From positions 744,001 to 808,000 of the forward strand of contig NZ_CP099582.1 in assembly GCF_024022995.1 (NCBI RefSeq): a stretch of DNA of 64,000 nucleotides, in the 5' to 3' direction. The position numbers and the translations under genes were made by a program. The notes beneath the pieces are model-generated. The model made no database searches. It saw only the letters and a list, made by a program, of their open reading frames with translations, and was not told the DNA's origin. Origin of the DNA: Thermococcus aggregans (lineage in GTDB: Archaea > Methanobacteriota_B > Thermococci > Thermococcales > Thermococcaceae). Shown piece after piece: positions 1 through 8,780 of this stretch (the first letter of the stretch is position 1; each line of letters opens with the position of its first letter).

Positions 1-284
1 GTTGGGCACTCGTTTGCACAGATTCCACAGCCCTTACAATAGTCGTAATCTATTGCTACGTGTCCATCTTCTTTGATGTATATTGCCGGTTCTGGACAGA
101 ATTTCCAGCAGATGTAGCACCTTATACACTTGCTCTCATCGACAACTGGCATGAAAGTTCTCCAGTCGCCTGTGAAGTTTAATAGTGTAGTCCCTAGTGT
201 TATTGGAGCTTCTGGATATTCATCAACAGATTTAAATACCAGTTTTTCAGCTTTCGCCTTCTTCTCCCCGAATAAGGTGTTCAA
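1..284 (-). CDS. vorD: 2-ketoisovalerate ferredoxin oxidoreductase delta subunit (partial)
   Basis: Ferredoxin-like delta subunit that carries two [4Fe-4S] clusters and passes electrons from the 2-oxoacid oxidoreductase core to ferredoxin in the cytoplasm. The 94 visible residues hold a complete CxxCxxCxxxCP cluster motif (KCIRCYICWKFCPEPAIY) and the start of the second (YCKGCGICANECP). The C-terminus lies beyond the window edge. I chose a TTG start at 284 because GGGGTGA sits just upstream; no ATG is available. The N-terminus (MNTLFGEKKAKAEKL) resembles the valine-type delta subunit of Pyrococcus rather than the pyruvate-type, from memory of those sequences. It lies 42 nt downstream of the gamma gene, the usual Thermococcales order of gamma, VOR delta, alpha, beta, then POR delta, alpha, beta. 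Confidence 0.88.
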   Translation of the reverse strand, partial: MNTLFGEKKAKAEKLVFKSVDEYPEAPITLGTTLLNFTGDWRTFMPVVDESKCIRCYICWKFCPEPAIYIKEDGHVAIDYDYCKGCGICANECP

Positions 285-326
285 GATGTTTCACCCCTTA
301 TAAATGGATTTTAAAGGAAGGAAAAA

Positions 327-884
327 TCAAAGCTCGTAAACAACAGTCTTCTCGAAGGCTTCTCTTGCAGCCTTAGCGTTCTTTTCACCGAGTTCTCCTG
401 AGAAGGTCTCCTTGATAGCCTTCTCAACGCTCTCTATCTTAACTATACCTGTTGCTTTTGCAACGGCACCAAGAATTGATGTGTTTGTAATCGGCAGACC
501 AAGGATCTCAAGGGCTATTGTTGTAGCGTCAACAAGTGCCAATTTAGCTGGCTTCTTTTTGAGCTTCTCAAGAACTTCTTCCTTGCTCTTTTCGGTGTTT
601 ATAATTACCATTCCTCCATCTTTTAGACCGGCTGTTACGTCAACCGTGTCCAAGAGAGATGGGTCAAGAACAACTACAATATCTGGCTCATAAATCTGTG
701 TCTTGATTCTAATTGGCTTCTCGTCAATTCTTGTAAAAGCTGTAACTGGAGCACCTCTTCTTTCAACACCAAAGAACGGGAATGCTTGGACATACTTGCC
801 CTCTAAGAAAGCTGCTTCGGCTAGAATGTTTGCGGCTGTAACTGCACCTTGTCCACCTCTACCGTGAAAACGAATCTCTATCAT
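327..884 (-). CDS. porG: 2-oxoacid ferredoxin oxidoreductase gamma subunit (shared POR/VOR)
   Basis: Gamma subunit of pyruvate/2-ketoisovalerate:ferredoxin oxidoreductase, which in Thermococcales is shared by the two enzymes that oxidatively decarboxylate 2-oxoacids to acyl-CoA. The 185-aa protein begins [20 protein letters not shown], the typical glycine-rich N-terminus of the family, with the conserved [12 protein letters not shown] segment around residue 40. The reading frame stays open to 1034, but the ATG at 884 has a strong GGGAGGA ribosome site and matches the family start, so the extra 50 residues are rejected. It is the first gene of the operon, with vorD downstream. An A/T-rich element at 929-938 is a reasonable TATA box. 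Confidence 0.92.
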
Positions 885-928
885 CGTCTCTTCCTCCCAA
901 GTTTTGTCGATATTATTTCTCATAGTGC

Positions 929-938
929 ATTTATTTAG
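929..938 (-). promoter_or_regulatory. Putative TATA box of the por/vor operon
   Basis: On the minus strand this reads CTAAATAAAT, preceded by a purine-rich CCGAAAA that could serve as BRE. It lies about 45 nt before the gamma-subunit start, leaving room for a short leader with its GGGAGGA site. Assigned from position and composition only. Confidence 0.4.
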
Positions 939-1134
939 TTTTCGGTATGGCAAGAAGCCTCTTTCGGCATCTGTCTTTGGGTAAAAATGAACAGACAGCA
1001 ATTCCGATGGATAAGAGAATACATTAACAGACATGAAATTTGTCTTTACATTTGTAAAATAAAATCAAAAAGCCCAAAGGTCAAATTTTTTAAACACTTA
1101 AGCCCCTATATAGACTATATAGACGGTGAAGACC

Positions 1135-2097
1135 ATGGAAGAAATAGCAATAGCGGCAATAGCAATTACATTCTACATAGCATGGAATATAGGCGCCAAC
1201 GACAGCGCAAACGCTATGGGGACTGCAGTAGGTGCTGGGTTGCTAAGCTTTCGTCAGGCAACTTTAACAATAGCCATATTCGTTATGCTTGGAGCTTACC
1301 TAAAAGGATACAAAGTTATGAAAACGATAGGCAAAGGCATTGTTCCACCCGAGTACTTGACACTTAAAATCGCTATAATAGCCCTTCTGGCGGCTGGCGT
1401 TTGGGTAACGATAGCCACTATAAAAGGGCTGCCAGTGTCTACTACCCAAGCCATAGTTGGTGGGGTAGTGGGAGTGGGAATAGCAACCAATGCACCGATA
1501 AAATGGACGACTTTAATTAAAATAGTCGGAGCGTGGGTGCTCTCTCCCATTTTGGCAGCAATCTTTTCTCTGATACTCTTCAAGTTTTATGGAAAAATAA
1601 TAAACAACATCAAAAGCATAAGCAGAATTGAGTTTCTTTACAAATGGCTTGCCGTTCTCGGTGGATCATACATGGCATTTAACTTTGGAGCAAACGAGGT
1701 TGCAAATGCAACTGGCATTCTCGTTGGAGCAGGCTTCTTTGACCCAAAAACCGCGGGAATGTTTGGGGCTTTAAGCTTAGCCTTAGGATCCTTAACTTTC
1801 AGCTACGCTGTTATGTACACCGTCGGAAAAAAGATCACTTCTCTTGGGCCCATATCAGCTTTTTCCGCTCAATTCGGATCCGCCATAGCAGTTAGCTTGG
1901 CGAACATGTTTGGACTCCCAGTTAGTTCAAGCCAAGCTATAGTGGGTGGAGTTGCTGGAGTGGGTCTTGTAACAGGAAGAGGAGTTGATAAGAAGGTCAT
2001 ATGGGAGATAGCATTTGGATGGATTGCCACGCCAACGGTTAGCATAGCGCTATCCCTCGGAATCTTCAAGCTCTTTCAGTTCTCGGGATTAATTTAA
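1135..2097 (+). CDS. Inorganic phosphate transporter, PiT family
   Basis: Integral membrane phosphate permease of the PiT type, which imports phosphate with a cation. The 320 aa are almost wholly hydrophobic helices and show the internal duplication of the family: GANDSANAMGT near residue 20 and GANEVANATG near residue 184, each followed by a VSTTQAIVGG or VSSSQAIVGG repeat. The frame opens at a GTG (1126), but ATG 1135 is preceded at the right distance by GGTGA, so I start there. A TTTTTTAAAC element about 40 nt upstream is the likely TATA box. It stands alone and converges on the ABC exporter genes. No PhoU-like partner is adjacent. Confidence 0.9.
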   Translation: MEEIAIAAIAITFYIAWNIGANDSANAMGTAVGAGLLSFRQATLTIAIFVMLGAYLKGYKVMKTIGKGIVPPEYLTLKIAIIALLAAGVWVTIATIKGLPVSTTQAIVGGVVGVGIATNAPIKWTTLIKIVGAWVLSPILAAIFSLILFKFYGKIINNIKSISRIEFLYKWLAVLGGSYMAFNFGANEVANATGILVGAGFFDPKTAGMFGALSLALGSLTFSYAVMYTVGKKITSLGPISAFSAQFGSAIAVSLANMFGLPVSSSQAIVGGVAGVGLVTGRGVDKKVIWEIAFGWIATPTVSIALSLGIFKLFQFSGLI

Positions 2098-2111
2098 AAA
2101 AGGAAATAAAG

Positions 2112-3386
2112 CTATCTTCGTTTAAACCTCAGCTTTGCTGTGAGTACTTTTTCTGTTGTGAAGAACTTTGCTGTTACAAAAAGCGTCAGTACCGATATTA
2201 CTCCCAAATAAAGCGCGCTGGCATACATTGTGGAATATTGTTCCATGAGCATTGCTCTAGAAGCCAGGATCGGATGGCTGAAGGGTATTGCGAGCAAAAT
2301 GTACTTGATCACCGCGGGTAGTGTCTCTATGTCTACAAACATGAGTATAAACGTGGGAAATGCCAGAGGCATTATTCCCGCGCTCACTACGGTGTTTGCA
2401 CTCTTTGTATCTTCTGCAAAGACTGCTAGGAGCATTGCGAAACTTAGGGCGAATATCATCGCCAAGAACATTATGAGGACAAAAAGCGCTGCCCCTTGAG
2501 GAGTAACCGTTAGGCCTAGATCTTCGAGTGAAATCCCAATCTCGCCCGATGATGACATAATGCTACCAAGATAGTTCCTCATGCCGATCATGTACGCTAT
2601 TGCCGCTATTATGCCTATTACTGCAGTTCCAACCATTTTTCCAGCAACAATCGTTATTCTTTTCACAGGCAATGTGAGAAGGGTTTCAAGGGTCTTGTTC
2701 TCCTTCTCCATTGCCATGCTTCCCGCCGACATTTGGGCAACCAGTATTATCATTATGAATATTACGATTGGCATGGAAAAGGATTGAGACGCTATGATGT
2801 TGGCAACCAATGAAGGCGGAACTTCAATAATGCGTCCTTTAATTACGGTGAAGCTTTTCGCATCTATCGGCCTTAAAATTGCCTCTGGATCGCCTTCAAT
2901 ATTCTGTTGTATTTTTAACTTTGCAATGTACTCATTAATGACCGTTAAGACGGCGTTTATTCTTCCCTCACTTACCGCCTCTCTCATACCTCCACTTATG
3001 CCCTTGATTATGCCGTACACTTCAACTCGGGCTTTCTGGTTGTTTTCTATGGCCTTTGAAAAGTTCTTGGGAATTATTACAATCATATTGTAATTCTTCT
3101 CCTGAGCTTTCTCAATTGCTTCATCAACGCTTAGAGCTTCTATCTTGGTGAGAGTTACATTGGGAGCGGTCTCAAGAGCTTTAATAAGCAGTTCTCCGTA
3201 TTGACCCTCGTCGAGGTTTACAAGTACAACCTTGGTTTCCCCTTGAGCTTGCTCAAATCCCACTTGCATCATTTGACCCAATGCTGGATAAATGAGGAGA
3301 GGAACGACGATTATTCCAAATATCAATCCTTTATCCCTTAAGAGGTCCTTAAGTTCCTTCATTACAAGTACCCAGAAGTCACTCAT
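2112..3386 (-). CDS. ABC-2 type exporter permease, NatB-like
   Basis: Membrane subunit of an ABC-2 exporter. The 424-aa layout is one N-terminal helix (about 21-41, rich in Ile/Val/Pro), a roughly 150-residue extracytoplasmic domain, then five or six C-terminal helices from about residue 200, as in NatB and other YhaP/Ybhs-type permeases. A charged stretch with MAMEKENKTLETLLTLP, typical of ABC-2 permeases, follows the second helix. Its ATG overlaps the stop of the ATPase gene by 4 bp, so the two are translationally coupled and almost certainly form one transporter. The substrate is not evident; sodium export or removal of a toxic small molecule are the usual assignments for this type. Confidence 0.85.
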   Translation of the reverse strand: MSDFWVLVMKELKDLLRDKGLIFGIIVVPLLIYPALGQMMQVGFEQAQGETKVVLVNLDEGQYGELLIKALETAPNVTLTKIEALSVDEAIEKAQEKNYNMIVIIPKNFSKAIENNQKARVEVYGIIKGISGGMREAVSEGRINAVLTVINEYIAKLKIQQNIEGDPEAILRPIDAKSFTVIKGRIIEVPPSLVANIIASQSFSMPIVIFIMIILVAQMSAGSMAMEKENKTLETLLTLPVKRITIVAGKMVGTAVIGIIAAIAYMIGMRNYLGSIMSSSGEIGISLEDLGLTVTPQGAALFVLIMFLAMIFALSFAMLLAVFAEDTKSANTVVSAGIMPLAFPTFILMFVDIETLPAVIKYILLAIPFSHPILASRAMLMEQYSTMYASALYLGVISVLTLFVTAKFFTTEKVLTAKLRFKRR

Positions 3387-4132
3387 TCAAACACCTCCAC
3401 TTTCTGTTCTCTTCCGACTATGGACATAAAGACCTCTTCGAGGTTCTCAGCGTTGTATTTCTCCTTAAGCTCCTTTGGAGTCCCAATCTCCACAATTACT
3501 CCTTTATTAATCAGTGCCACCCTATCGCAGAGAAACTCAACCTCGAGCATGTTGTGGCTCGAAACCAGAAACGTTATCCCTTTCTCCCTTGCGAACTGCT
3601 TTATTGTTTGTCTTATGGTGTAGGCATTAATTATGTCCAGTCCGCTTGCAGGCTCATCTAAAATAGCCAGCTTGGGCTCGACCATCAAAGCCCTAGCAAG
3701 CAAGAGCTTTCTCGTCATACCTTTAGAATAGGTGGATATCTTGTCGTTTAGTCTATCTCCAAGTCCGCTCAGCTTAACGCCAAGCTCAAGCATCTTTTCA
3801 TAGCTCTTTCCCGTTTTGGCATAAAGCTTAGCCATAAATTGGAGATACTCAATCCCCTTGAGGTTCTTGTAGGCACCAGCCTCCTCTGGGAGATAGCTTA
3901 TGAGTTTTCTAACTTCCTCCCCGTCTTTAACGACATCGTATCCAAAAACTTCCGCTCTTCCTCCTGTTGGCGTCAATAGGGTTGCCAGAATCTTAAGAGT
4001 TGTGCTCTTTCCCGCACCATTTGGCCCTATAAGTCCAAATATCTCGCCTTTCTTTATCTCAAAGCTTACCCCCTTAAGGGCTTTGACTTTGCCGTAATCC
4101 TTTTCAAGATTTTCAACTTTTACAGCCGGCAA
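3383..4132 (-). CDS. ABC transporter ATP-binding protein, NatA-like
   Basis: Nucleotide-binding subunit driving the downstream ABC-2 permease. The 249 aa show Walker A (GLIGPNGAGKSTTLKIL, about 34-50), a signature motif drifted to YSKGMTRKL, Walker B (AILDEPASGLD) and the switch histidine in VSSHNM. The start is a TTG at 4132 behind a GGTGG ribosome site; no ATG lies upstream in frame. A 29-nt gap separates it from the XRE regulator, so it may be read through from the DUF2178/XRE promoter. If so, the exporter would be part of that regulated unit, but this is inference from spacing. Confidence 0.88.
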   Translation of the reverse strand: MPAVKVENLEKDYGKVKALKGVSFEIKKGEIFGLIGPNGAGKSTTLKILATLLTPTGGRAEVFGYDVVKDGEEVRKLISYLPEEAGAYKNLKGIEYLQFMAKLYAKTGKSYEKMLELGVKLSGLGDRLNDKISTYSKGMTRKLLLARALMVEPKLAILDEPASGLDIINAYTIRQTIKQFAREKGITFLVSSHNMLEVEFLCDRVALINKGVIVEIGTPKELKEKYNAENLEEVFMSIVGREQKVEVFE

Positions 4133-4161
4133 TTTTCCACCCCCGGTGGTTCGAAATTTTA

Positions 4162-4356
4162 TTACTCCTCGTATATGAATACGTCTTCAATCTTAACCTT
4201 AAAAAACTTCGCTATTTTGAATGCCAACCTCAGCGATGGGTCGTACTTCCCCTTCTCGATTGCTATGATGGTCTGCCTCGTGACGCCGAGGGCCCTCGCA
4301 AGCTCTTCTTGGGTTAAGCCTTTCGCCTCCCTCAGCTCGCGCAGGCGGTTTTTCAT
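4162..4356 (-). CDS. XRE-family helix-turn-helix regulator
   Basis: Small DNA-binding protein of 64 aa that is nearly all helix-turn-helix: the recognition region [20 protein letters not shown] covers about residues 13-32, followed by EKGKYDPSL, the usual loop of the Cro/CI-like domain, and a hydrophobic tail ending VFIYEE. No ligand domain is present, so it probably senses through a partner or acts as a simple repressor. It is the last gene of a tight run after three DUF2178 membrane proteins, with only 2 nt from the previous stop. The two palindromes at 5346-5377 in front of the operon are the obvious candidate binding sites (autoregulation); that link is inferred. Confidence 0.87.
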   Translation of the reverse strand: MKNRLRELREAKGLTQEELARALGVTRQTIIAIEKGKYDPSLRLAFKIAKFFKVKIEDVFIYEE

Positions 4357-4358
4357 CG

Positions 4359-4658
4359 CTACATCCTCCTCGCGTAGTAGGCCCTAAATGCAAGGCTGCC
4401 GAAGAATATCGTGGCGAGTATCAAGATCGCTAAATTTCTGCAGGCTTCATCCTTCATAACGAGCCATGAGTAATAGAGCGCAGCAACGTCCACCGCCAGA
4501 ACCAGCTCCAGTGTCCTCATAGCTGCAAGCTTGGCTATTTCGAGGCCCCGCTCGTCGGGAGGGGCTCCTATCTCTTTGACAAACAGCCGGGTCATGAAGT
4601 ACCCCAGAACCCCACCACCAACGAGGGCGACTATGAAAACAATAATTAGCTCGTTCAT
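4359..4658 (-). CDS. DUF2178-type membrane protein, third of three
   Basis: Predicted membrane protein of 99 aa with four hydrophobic helices in two pairs, the layout of DUF2178. Between helices 1 and 2 is the family element [19 protein letters not shown], matching KDERGRKINQIASEKT and EDERTLRINEIASRRT in its two upstream neighbours. The C-terminus is YYARRM. The Arg-Arg-Met codons (AGG AGG ATG) also form the ribosome site for the XRE gene that starts 2 nt later. Function is unknown. The operon with an XRE repressor recalls small bacterial and archaeal modules in which a membrane protein and HTH regulator are paired, but no specific role can be claimed. Confidence 0.82.
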   Translation of the reverse strand: MNELIIVFIVALVGGGVLGYFMTRLFVKEIGAPPDERGLEIAKLAAMRTLELVLAVDVAALYYSWLVMKDEACRNLAILILATIFFGSLAFRAYYARRM

Positions 4659-4949
4659 TCACATCACCCTCGCGTAGTGGTACCTTATCAGGGCGTGTCC
4701 GAATATAGCAACGACGTAGATGAGGGCGAGCACCTTGGCGGGGTCGAGCCACTGAAAGGCATCAACCGCGAGAATTCCCACAAGGAGGAGCATCTGGACG
4801 ATTATGAGGGTCTTCTCCGAGGCAATCTGGTTTATTTTCCTCCCGCGCTCGTCCTTCATCTGCCCTGTCTCTTTCATGAAGCGGTAGAAGGCGAGCCAGT
4901 AGATTACCGTGGCGGCCGCTATGAAGACGAATAGCCATTCGCTCCCCAT
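4659..4949 (-). CDS. DUF2178-type membrane protein, second of three
   Basis: Predicted membrane protein of 96 aa, four hydrophobic segments, paralogous to the genes on either side. The conserved charged segment KDERGRKINQIASEKTLI lies near residue 33 and the C-terminus is HYARVM. The ATG abuts the stop of the upstream gene and the ATG of the next gene abuts its own stop; in both junctions the codons for the terminal Arg-Val-Met (AGG GTG ATG) supply the GGTGATG ribosome site of the following gene. These junctions predict strict translational coupling, hence fixed ratios of the three paralogues. GC content is visibly above that of the surrounding genes. Confidence 0.82.
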   Translation of the reverse strand: MGSEWLFVFIAAATVIYWLAFYRFMKETGQMKDERGRKINQIASEKTLIIVQMLLLVGILAVDAFQWLDPAKVLALIYVVAIFGHALIRYHYARVM

Positions 4950-5333
4950 TCACATCACCCTCGAATAGTAGTGTCTGAAGAGGAGGTGGAGCGTCAACAT
5001 AACTGCCAGCACGAGGCCAACCGTTATGAAAGCGCCCTCCATCTTCGGGTCCGAGGTTTTTCCCGACAGCAAAAGCAGAGCAACGGCGAGGCCCAGGCTC
5101 GTTATCTGAAGGGTTCTTCTGGAAGCAATTTCGTTTATCCTCAGGGTTCTCTCGTCTTCGAGAATAAAGCCCTTCTTCTCAAGGTAAGAGAAGTAGAGGT
5201 TAACGAAAATCGCGGTTAAGGCGAAGGCAACCAAGGCGAACTCGCTTTTTTCTGAGCTCGTGGCCCATCCCACAACCCAGCCGAGAGCTACAACCGCGAG
5301 GAGCGCGGGTAATAACACCTTCTTCTCCTTCAT
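4950..5333 (-). CDS. DUF2178-type membrane protein, first of three
   Basis: Leading gene of the DUF2178 triplet. From ATG 5333 it encodes 127 aa with an N-terminal helix pair starting almost at once (VLLPALLAVVALGWVVGWA), the charged LEDERTLRINEIASRRT motif and a second helix pair, ending YYSRVM. An in-frame ATG exists at 5345, but GGTGA lies exactly 5 nt before the ATG at 5333, identical to the spacing in front of the next gene, so I prefer 5333. The upstream ATG overlaps the operator. The transcript probably begins inside the palindrome pair, so binding there should block initiation. The gene is GC-rich compared with the flanking ABC and PRC genes. Confidence 0.82.
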   Translation of the reverse strand: MKEKKVLLPALLAVVALGWVVGWATSSEKSEFALVAFALTAIFVNLYFSYLEKKGFILEDERTLRINEIASRRTLQITSLGLAVALLLLSGKTSDPKMEGAFITVGLVLAVMLTLHLLFRHYYSRVM

Positions 5334-5345
5334 CACTCTCACCAT

Positions 5346-5377
5346 GTAAAGTTTCCTTTACGTAAAGTTTACTTTAC
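5346..5377. promoter_or_regulatory. Tandem palindromic operator of the DUF2178/XRE operon
   Basis: Two abutting 16-bp palindromes: GTAAAGTTTCCTTTAC (5346-5361) and GTAAAGTTTACTTTAC (5362-5377), each with perfect GTAAAG/CTTTAC arms around a 4-bp centre. They lie between the TATA-like element and the first start codon, across the expected transcription start. The arrangement fits a repressor dimer pair. The XRE protein encoded by the operon is the likeliest ligand, but this is not shown. Confidence 0.75.
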
Positions 5378-5380
5378 ATC

Positions 5381-5390
5381 CTTATAAACT
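5381..5390 (-). promoter_or_regulatory. TATA box of the DUF2178/XRE operon
   Basis: The minus strand reads GCAAAAAGTTTATAAGG across 5380-5396: a purine-rich BRE followed by TTTATAAG, one of the clearest archaeal promoters in the window. A start about 25 nt downstream would fall within the operator palindromes. Confidence 0.7.
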
Positions 5391-5457
5391 TTTTGCATTA
5401 ATCTCCCAACATCCCCAAAGGTATTCTAAGATTCAGGCACTTCAAAGAACTCACTCT

Positions 5458-5838
5458 CTATTTTCTAAGCCAATGATAAAGCATCGAAATCAGATACGAA
5501 TATATGAAGAGCTGTACTGCCACAGAAAAGTATCTACTGAGGAGTTCAAACTCTTCTGTTCCATAACTGCTCGCTAATTTCCACACGGAAAATGCTACTA
5601 TTATTGGAAAAGAGATCTCAACAGTCAAAGTTAAAACTTTCATTTCCTTAATTTTCTCTTCTTCGCTTTTCTCAATCCCTGCAAGTTTCATTCCTAGATA
5701 TATAGAAACGAAAGCTAACATCACAGAGATTACTGCCCATGTAGGGTTTTTAGACTTCACAAAATAAACTGTGAGCAATGCGAACGAAATCATTAAGCTA
5801 AAGGCAATAAACCAGACGGGCCAGCGCTTAACTTCCAT
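5458..5838 (-). CDS. Hypothetical four-helix membrane protein
   Basis: Unrecognised 126-aa membrane protein. Hydrophobic segments lie at about 8-27, 33-53, 68-88 and 98-119, with a charged loop EKSEEEKIKEMK in the middle. This helix-loop-helix pairing echoes the size and topology of the DUF2178 proteins upstream, although the DERG-type motif is absent, so any kinship is uncertain. The ATG at 5838 is preceded by a GGTGG-like ribosome site. It is separated from the DUF2178 promoter by about 120 nt and ends before that promoter, so it is transcribed independently, possibly together with the PRC-barrel gene 41 nt upstream. Confidence 0.65.
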   Translation of the reverse strand: MEVKRWPVWFIAFSLMISFALLTVYFVKSKNPTWAVISVMLAFVSIYLGMKLAGIEKSEEEKIKEMKVLTLTVEISFPIIVAFSVWKLASSYGTEEFELLSRYFSVAVQLFIYSYLISMLYHWLRK

Positions 5839-5879
5839 ATAACCACCAGGGGATTATCCAAAATTAGAGGAAGCGGAGA

Positions 5880-6188
5880 TCAAGGCCCTTGGAGTTTCTC
5901 CTTTATTGTTGAAAGCCTTCTTAGCTTGGACTTTACGGCAAGCTTGTTGTGGTCGATGACAATAAATTCTCCGATGCTCTTAACTGCCTTCATTGGTATA
6001 AGGAGAAGACCCTCATGATCGGTAACGAACTCACTCGTGTCTAGGTCTTCATCCGGCTCAGCAACAATCACCAAAATTTCTCCGGTTTCCTCGTCAAAAC
6101 TCAAATCATAAAGCCATCCGAGTCTTATTCCCGTGTCTGTTATAAGCTCCATATCCCTAAGCTTTGATGCCTTAATTTTCACCATCAT
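5880..6188 (-). CDS. PRC-barrel domain protein
   Basis: Small (about 102 aa) single-domain PRC-barrel protein. The sequence shows the family pattern of short strands: ASKLRDMELITDTGIRLGWLYDLSFDEETGEILVIVAEP, followed by LLLIPMKAVKSIGEFIVID. PRC-barrels occur in RNA-processing factors and in photosynthetic reaction-centre H subunits; archaeal single-domain copies have no firm role, and a link to RNA metabolism or cell division is only a family-level suggestion. The frame begins at 6200, but GGAGGGGA is placed for an ATG at 6188 or 6185. It lies downstream of cdc48 after a 66-nt gap containing its own A/T-rich stretch. Confidence 0.82.
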   Translation of the reverse strand: MMVKIKASKLRDMELITDTGIRLGWLYDLSFDEETGEILVIVAEPDEDLDTSEFVTDHEGLLLIPMKAVKSIGEFIVIDHNKLAVKSKLRRLSTIKEKLQGP

Positions 6189-6266
6189 AATCCCCTCCAA
6201 TTTTTACCTACATAGGAAATCGTCCTTTTTCTATAAAATCTTTTCTAAGCTTAAAAATAATTAGGG

Positions 6267-8780
6267 TCAGAGAGTGAAGTAATCAACTTCCTTACGCTCC
6301 CCTCTTGCGGCACCTTTTCTACTCTCCTCAAATTGCTTGTAGTAGTCAATCATGTATCTAGTTATGCTTGGCTTAACTTTTTTCAGTGCTTCTTCGAAAT
6401 CTTTCCTTGAAACGCGAAGTTTCTCAAGGAATTCTTCAGCCTGCTCCTCCACGAGCTCCCTGGGAGTCTTAGAAACTGCCCCCCTAAGGGCAATTAAAGC
6501 GGCTTCTCTTACTACGGCTTCGATATCAGCACCGCTGTAGCCCTCGGTTTTCTTTGCAAGTTCCTCTAAGTCAACATCATCTGCCAACGGAACTCTCCTT
6601 GTGTGGACTTTGAAAATCTCAAGCCTTGCCTTTTCATCCGGCGCTGGAACCAAGATAAGCCTGTCGAACCTGCCAGGCCTAAGCAACGCCGGGTCGAGTA
6701 TATCAGGCCTGTTCGTGGCAGCAATAACTACCACACCGCTGTTCTCCTCAATACCATCCATCTCAGTCAAAAGCTGATTTAGCAAAGTCTCCATGTAGTG
6801 GGCTCCCTCGTGAACCCCCCTTGCAGGGGCTATTGCGTCTATTTCGTCAATGAAGATAACCGTGGGAGCAGCTTGCCTTGCCTTTCTGAAAATCTCTCTA
6901 ATCCTCTTCTCGCTTTCTCCGACCCACTTGCTAAGGACTTCCGGTCCGCGAATGCCTATGAAGTTAGCCTCACTCTCGTTGGCAACTGCTTTAGCAAGCA
7001 AAGTCTTACCTGTTCCAGGAGGTCCATAGAGGAGAATCCCCTTAGGTGGAGTAATGCCAAGCCTCTGGAAAGCTTTTGGATATTTGAGAGGCCATTCTAC
7101 GGCTTCTCTTAGTTCTTGCTTGACTTCCTCAAGACCTCCAATGTCCTCCCACCTAACATTCGGAACCTCCAAGAGGACTTCCCTAAGAGCCGAAGGCTCA
7201 ATCATCTTCAAAGCCTCGTAAAAGTCATCTTTTGTGACCTTAAGCTCTTGAAGCACTTCAGGTGGAATTCTATCTTCTTCGGGGTTTATTTTACCTTCAG
7301 TTATAAGCCTCCTTAACACCACCATAGCGGCTTCTCTTGCCAGTGCTGCCAAATCAGCCCCAACGAATCCGTGAGTCTTCTCCGCGATCTCCTCGAGGAG
7401 GAGGTCAATCAAACGGTGCTTTACTTCTTTGTACACTTCTCCGTCCTCTTTCAGAATAGCCTTGATTTCGTTTTCATCCTTTGCCTTCTCGACTTTTTTG
7501 ATAATCTCATCAAGCTTTTCTCTGTCAAAGGAGGATTTCCTCTTCAGCTCCTTTAATACCCTCAAAACGCTCTTCTTGTCGTAATCTGGCTCGATTGGCA
7601 TTCCTCTTGTGTGAATTTGGAGTATTTCCTTCCTTCCCTGCTTGTCTGGAACGCCGACCTCAATTTCTCTATCGAATCTGCCAGGCCTTCTCAAAGCTGG
7701 ATCAAGGGCATCAGGCCTGTTTGTAGCGGCGATAACTATAACCTTCCCTCTGCCCTTCAGTCCATCCATAAGTGTTAAAAGCTGGGAAACTACTCTCTTT
7801 TCAACTTCTCCCGTAACTTCTTCCCTCTTTGGAGCTATTGCATCGATCTCGTCAATGAAGATTATGCTTGGGGCGTTTTCCTCCGCCTCCTTAAAGATCT
7901 CCCTTAACCTCTCTTCGCTTTCACCATAGTACTTGCTCATTATCTCCGGCCCGTTGATAGCTATGAAATGGGCATTTGCCTCGTTAGCAACTGCTTTAGC
8001 GAGGAGTGTCTTACCAGTTCCCGGTGGTCCATAAAGCAGAACACCCTTTGGCGGCTCAATACCAAGGCGCTCAAAGAGCTCCGGATGCTTTAATGGGAGC
8101 TCCACCATTTCGCGAATCTTTTGAACGGCATCCTTGAGACCACCGATGTCCTCGTAGGTAACCTCGGGTACTTTCTCCTCTCTCACTTCTACTGCCTGTG
8201 GAAGAACTTCTATTTCGGTGTTGTAGGTTATCTGAACGATTCCCTTTGGGATTGTGTTCACAACAATGAACTTAAGCTCGCCAAATCCTAAGGGAAGGCT
8301 TTCAAAGAGCCCTCTAAACAGCTCATCGAATGGAGACCCAGTATAAAACTCCGTTTCTCTGCCGCTTGCCACTATTAGGTCTCCTTTAACAACCGGCCTC
8401 CCAAGGAGATTCCTTTTCACAAGCTCCCCTGGAATTTGGAGATAAACCCCTCTTTGTGCAGGTGCTAAAACGACCCTTTTGGCCTCTTGAGCCTCTGCTT
8501 TTCTTACAGTGACGTAATCACCTATGCTAACTCCAGCGTTTCTCCTGATGTAACCGTCCATCCTTATTATGTCAAGTCCCCTGTCATCGGGATGAGCATT
8601 TTCAACTATTGCTGCGGTCTTACGCTCTCCTTCAAGCTCCACTATATCTCCTGGCTGAACACCGAGCTGCCTTTGATATTTTCTATCAAACCTAACTATT
8701 CCCCTACCAACGTCTCGCTTTAATGCCTCAGCAACCCTCAACTTTATTTCCTTTTTAGTCTCCTCTTTTCCAAAAATCAT
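6267..8780 (-). CDS. cdc48: CDC48/VCP-type AAA ATPase
   Basis: Hexameric AAA+ unfoldase that remodels protein complexes and can feed unfolded substrates to the proteasome. The 837 aa show the CDC48 N-domain (about 1-200), then two AAA modules, each with GPPGTGKT Walker A, an [10 protein letters not shown] or [10 protein letters not shown] Walker B and an SRH region with [11 protein letters not shown] or [12 protein letters not shown] highly charged insertion of about 60 residues after PIEPDYDK in module one (rich in Lys/Glu, likely helical) is longer than in CDC48 of about 750 aa. The tail ends YFTL without a clear HbYX motif. The ATG overlaps the stop of the upstream RNase H-fold gene by 4 bp, giving translational coupling. 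Confidence 0.96.
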   Translation of the reverse strand: MIFGKEETKKEIKLRVAEALKRDVGRGIVRFDRKYQRQLGVQPGDIVELEGERKTAAIVENAHPDDRGLDIIRMDGYIRRNAGVSIGDYVTVRKAEAQEAKRVVLAPAQRGVYLQIPGELVKRNLLGRPVVKGDLIVASGRETEFYTGSPFDELFRGLFESLPLGFGELKFIVVNTIPKGIVQITYNTEIEVLPQAVEVREEKVPEVTYEDIGGLKDAVQKIREMVELPLKHPELFERLGIEPPKGVLLYGPPGTGKTLLAKAVANEANAHFIAINGPEIMSKYYGESEERLREIFKEAEENAPSIIFIDEIDAIAPKREEVTGEVEKRVVSQLLTLMDGLKGRGKVIVIAATNRPDALDPALRRPGRFDREIEVGVPDKQGRKEILQIHTRGMPIEPDYDKKSVLRVLKELKRKSSFDREKLDEIIKKVEKAKDENEIKAILKEDGEVYKEVKHRLIDLLLEEIAEKTHGFVGADLAALAREAAMVVLRRLITEGKINPEEDRIPPEVLQELKVTKDDFYEALKMIEPSALREVLLEVPNVRWEDIGGLEEVKQELREAVEWPLKYPKAFQRLGITPPKGILLYGPPGTGKTLLAKAVANESEANFIGIRGPEVLSKWVGESEKRIREIFRKARQAAPTVIFIDEIDAIAPARGVHEGAHYMETLLNQLLTEMDGIEENSGVVVIAATNRPDILDPALLRPGRFDRLILVPAPDEKARLEIFKVHTRRVPLADDVDLEELAKKTEGYSGADIEAVVREAALIALRGAVSKTPRELVEEQAEEFLEKLRVSRKDFEEALKKVKPSITRYMIDYYKQFEESRKGAARGERKEVDYFTL

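Noticed and set aside
987-1367. 126-aa open frame at the phosphate transporter start
   Set aside because: It overlaps the PiT gene in another frame, has biased composition and no ribosome site.
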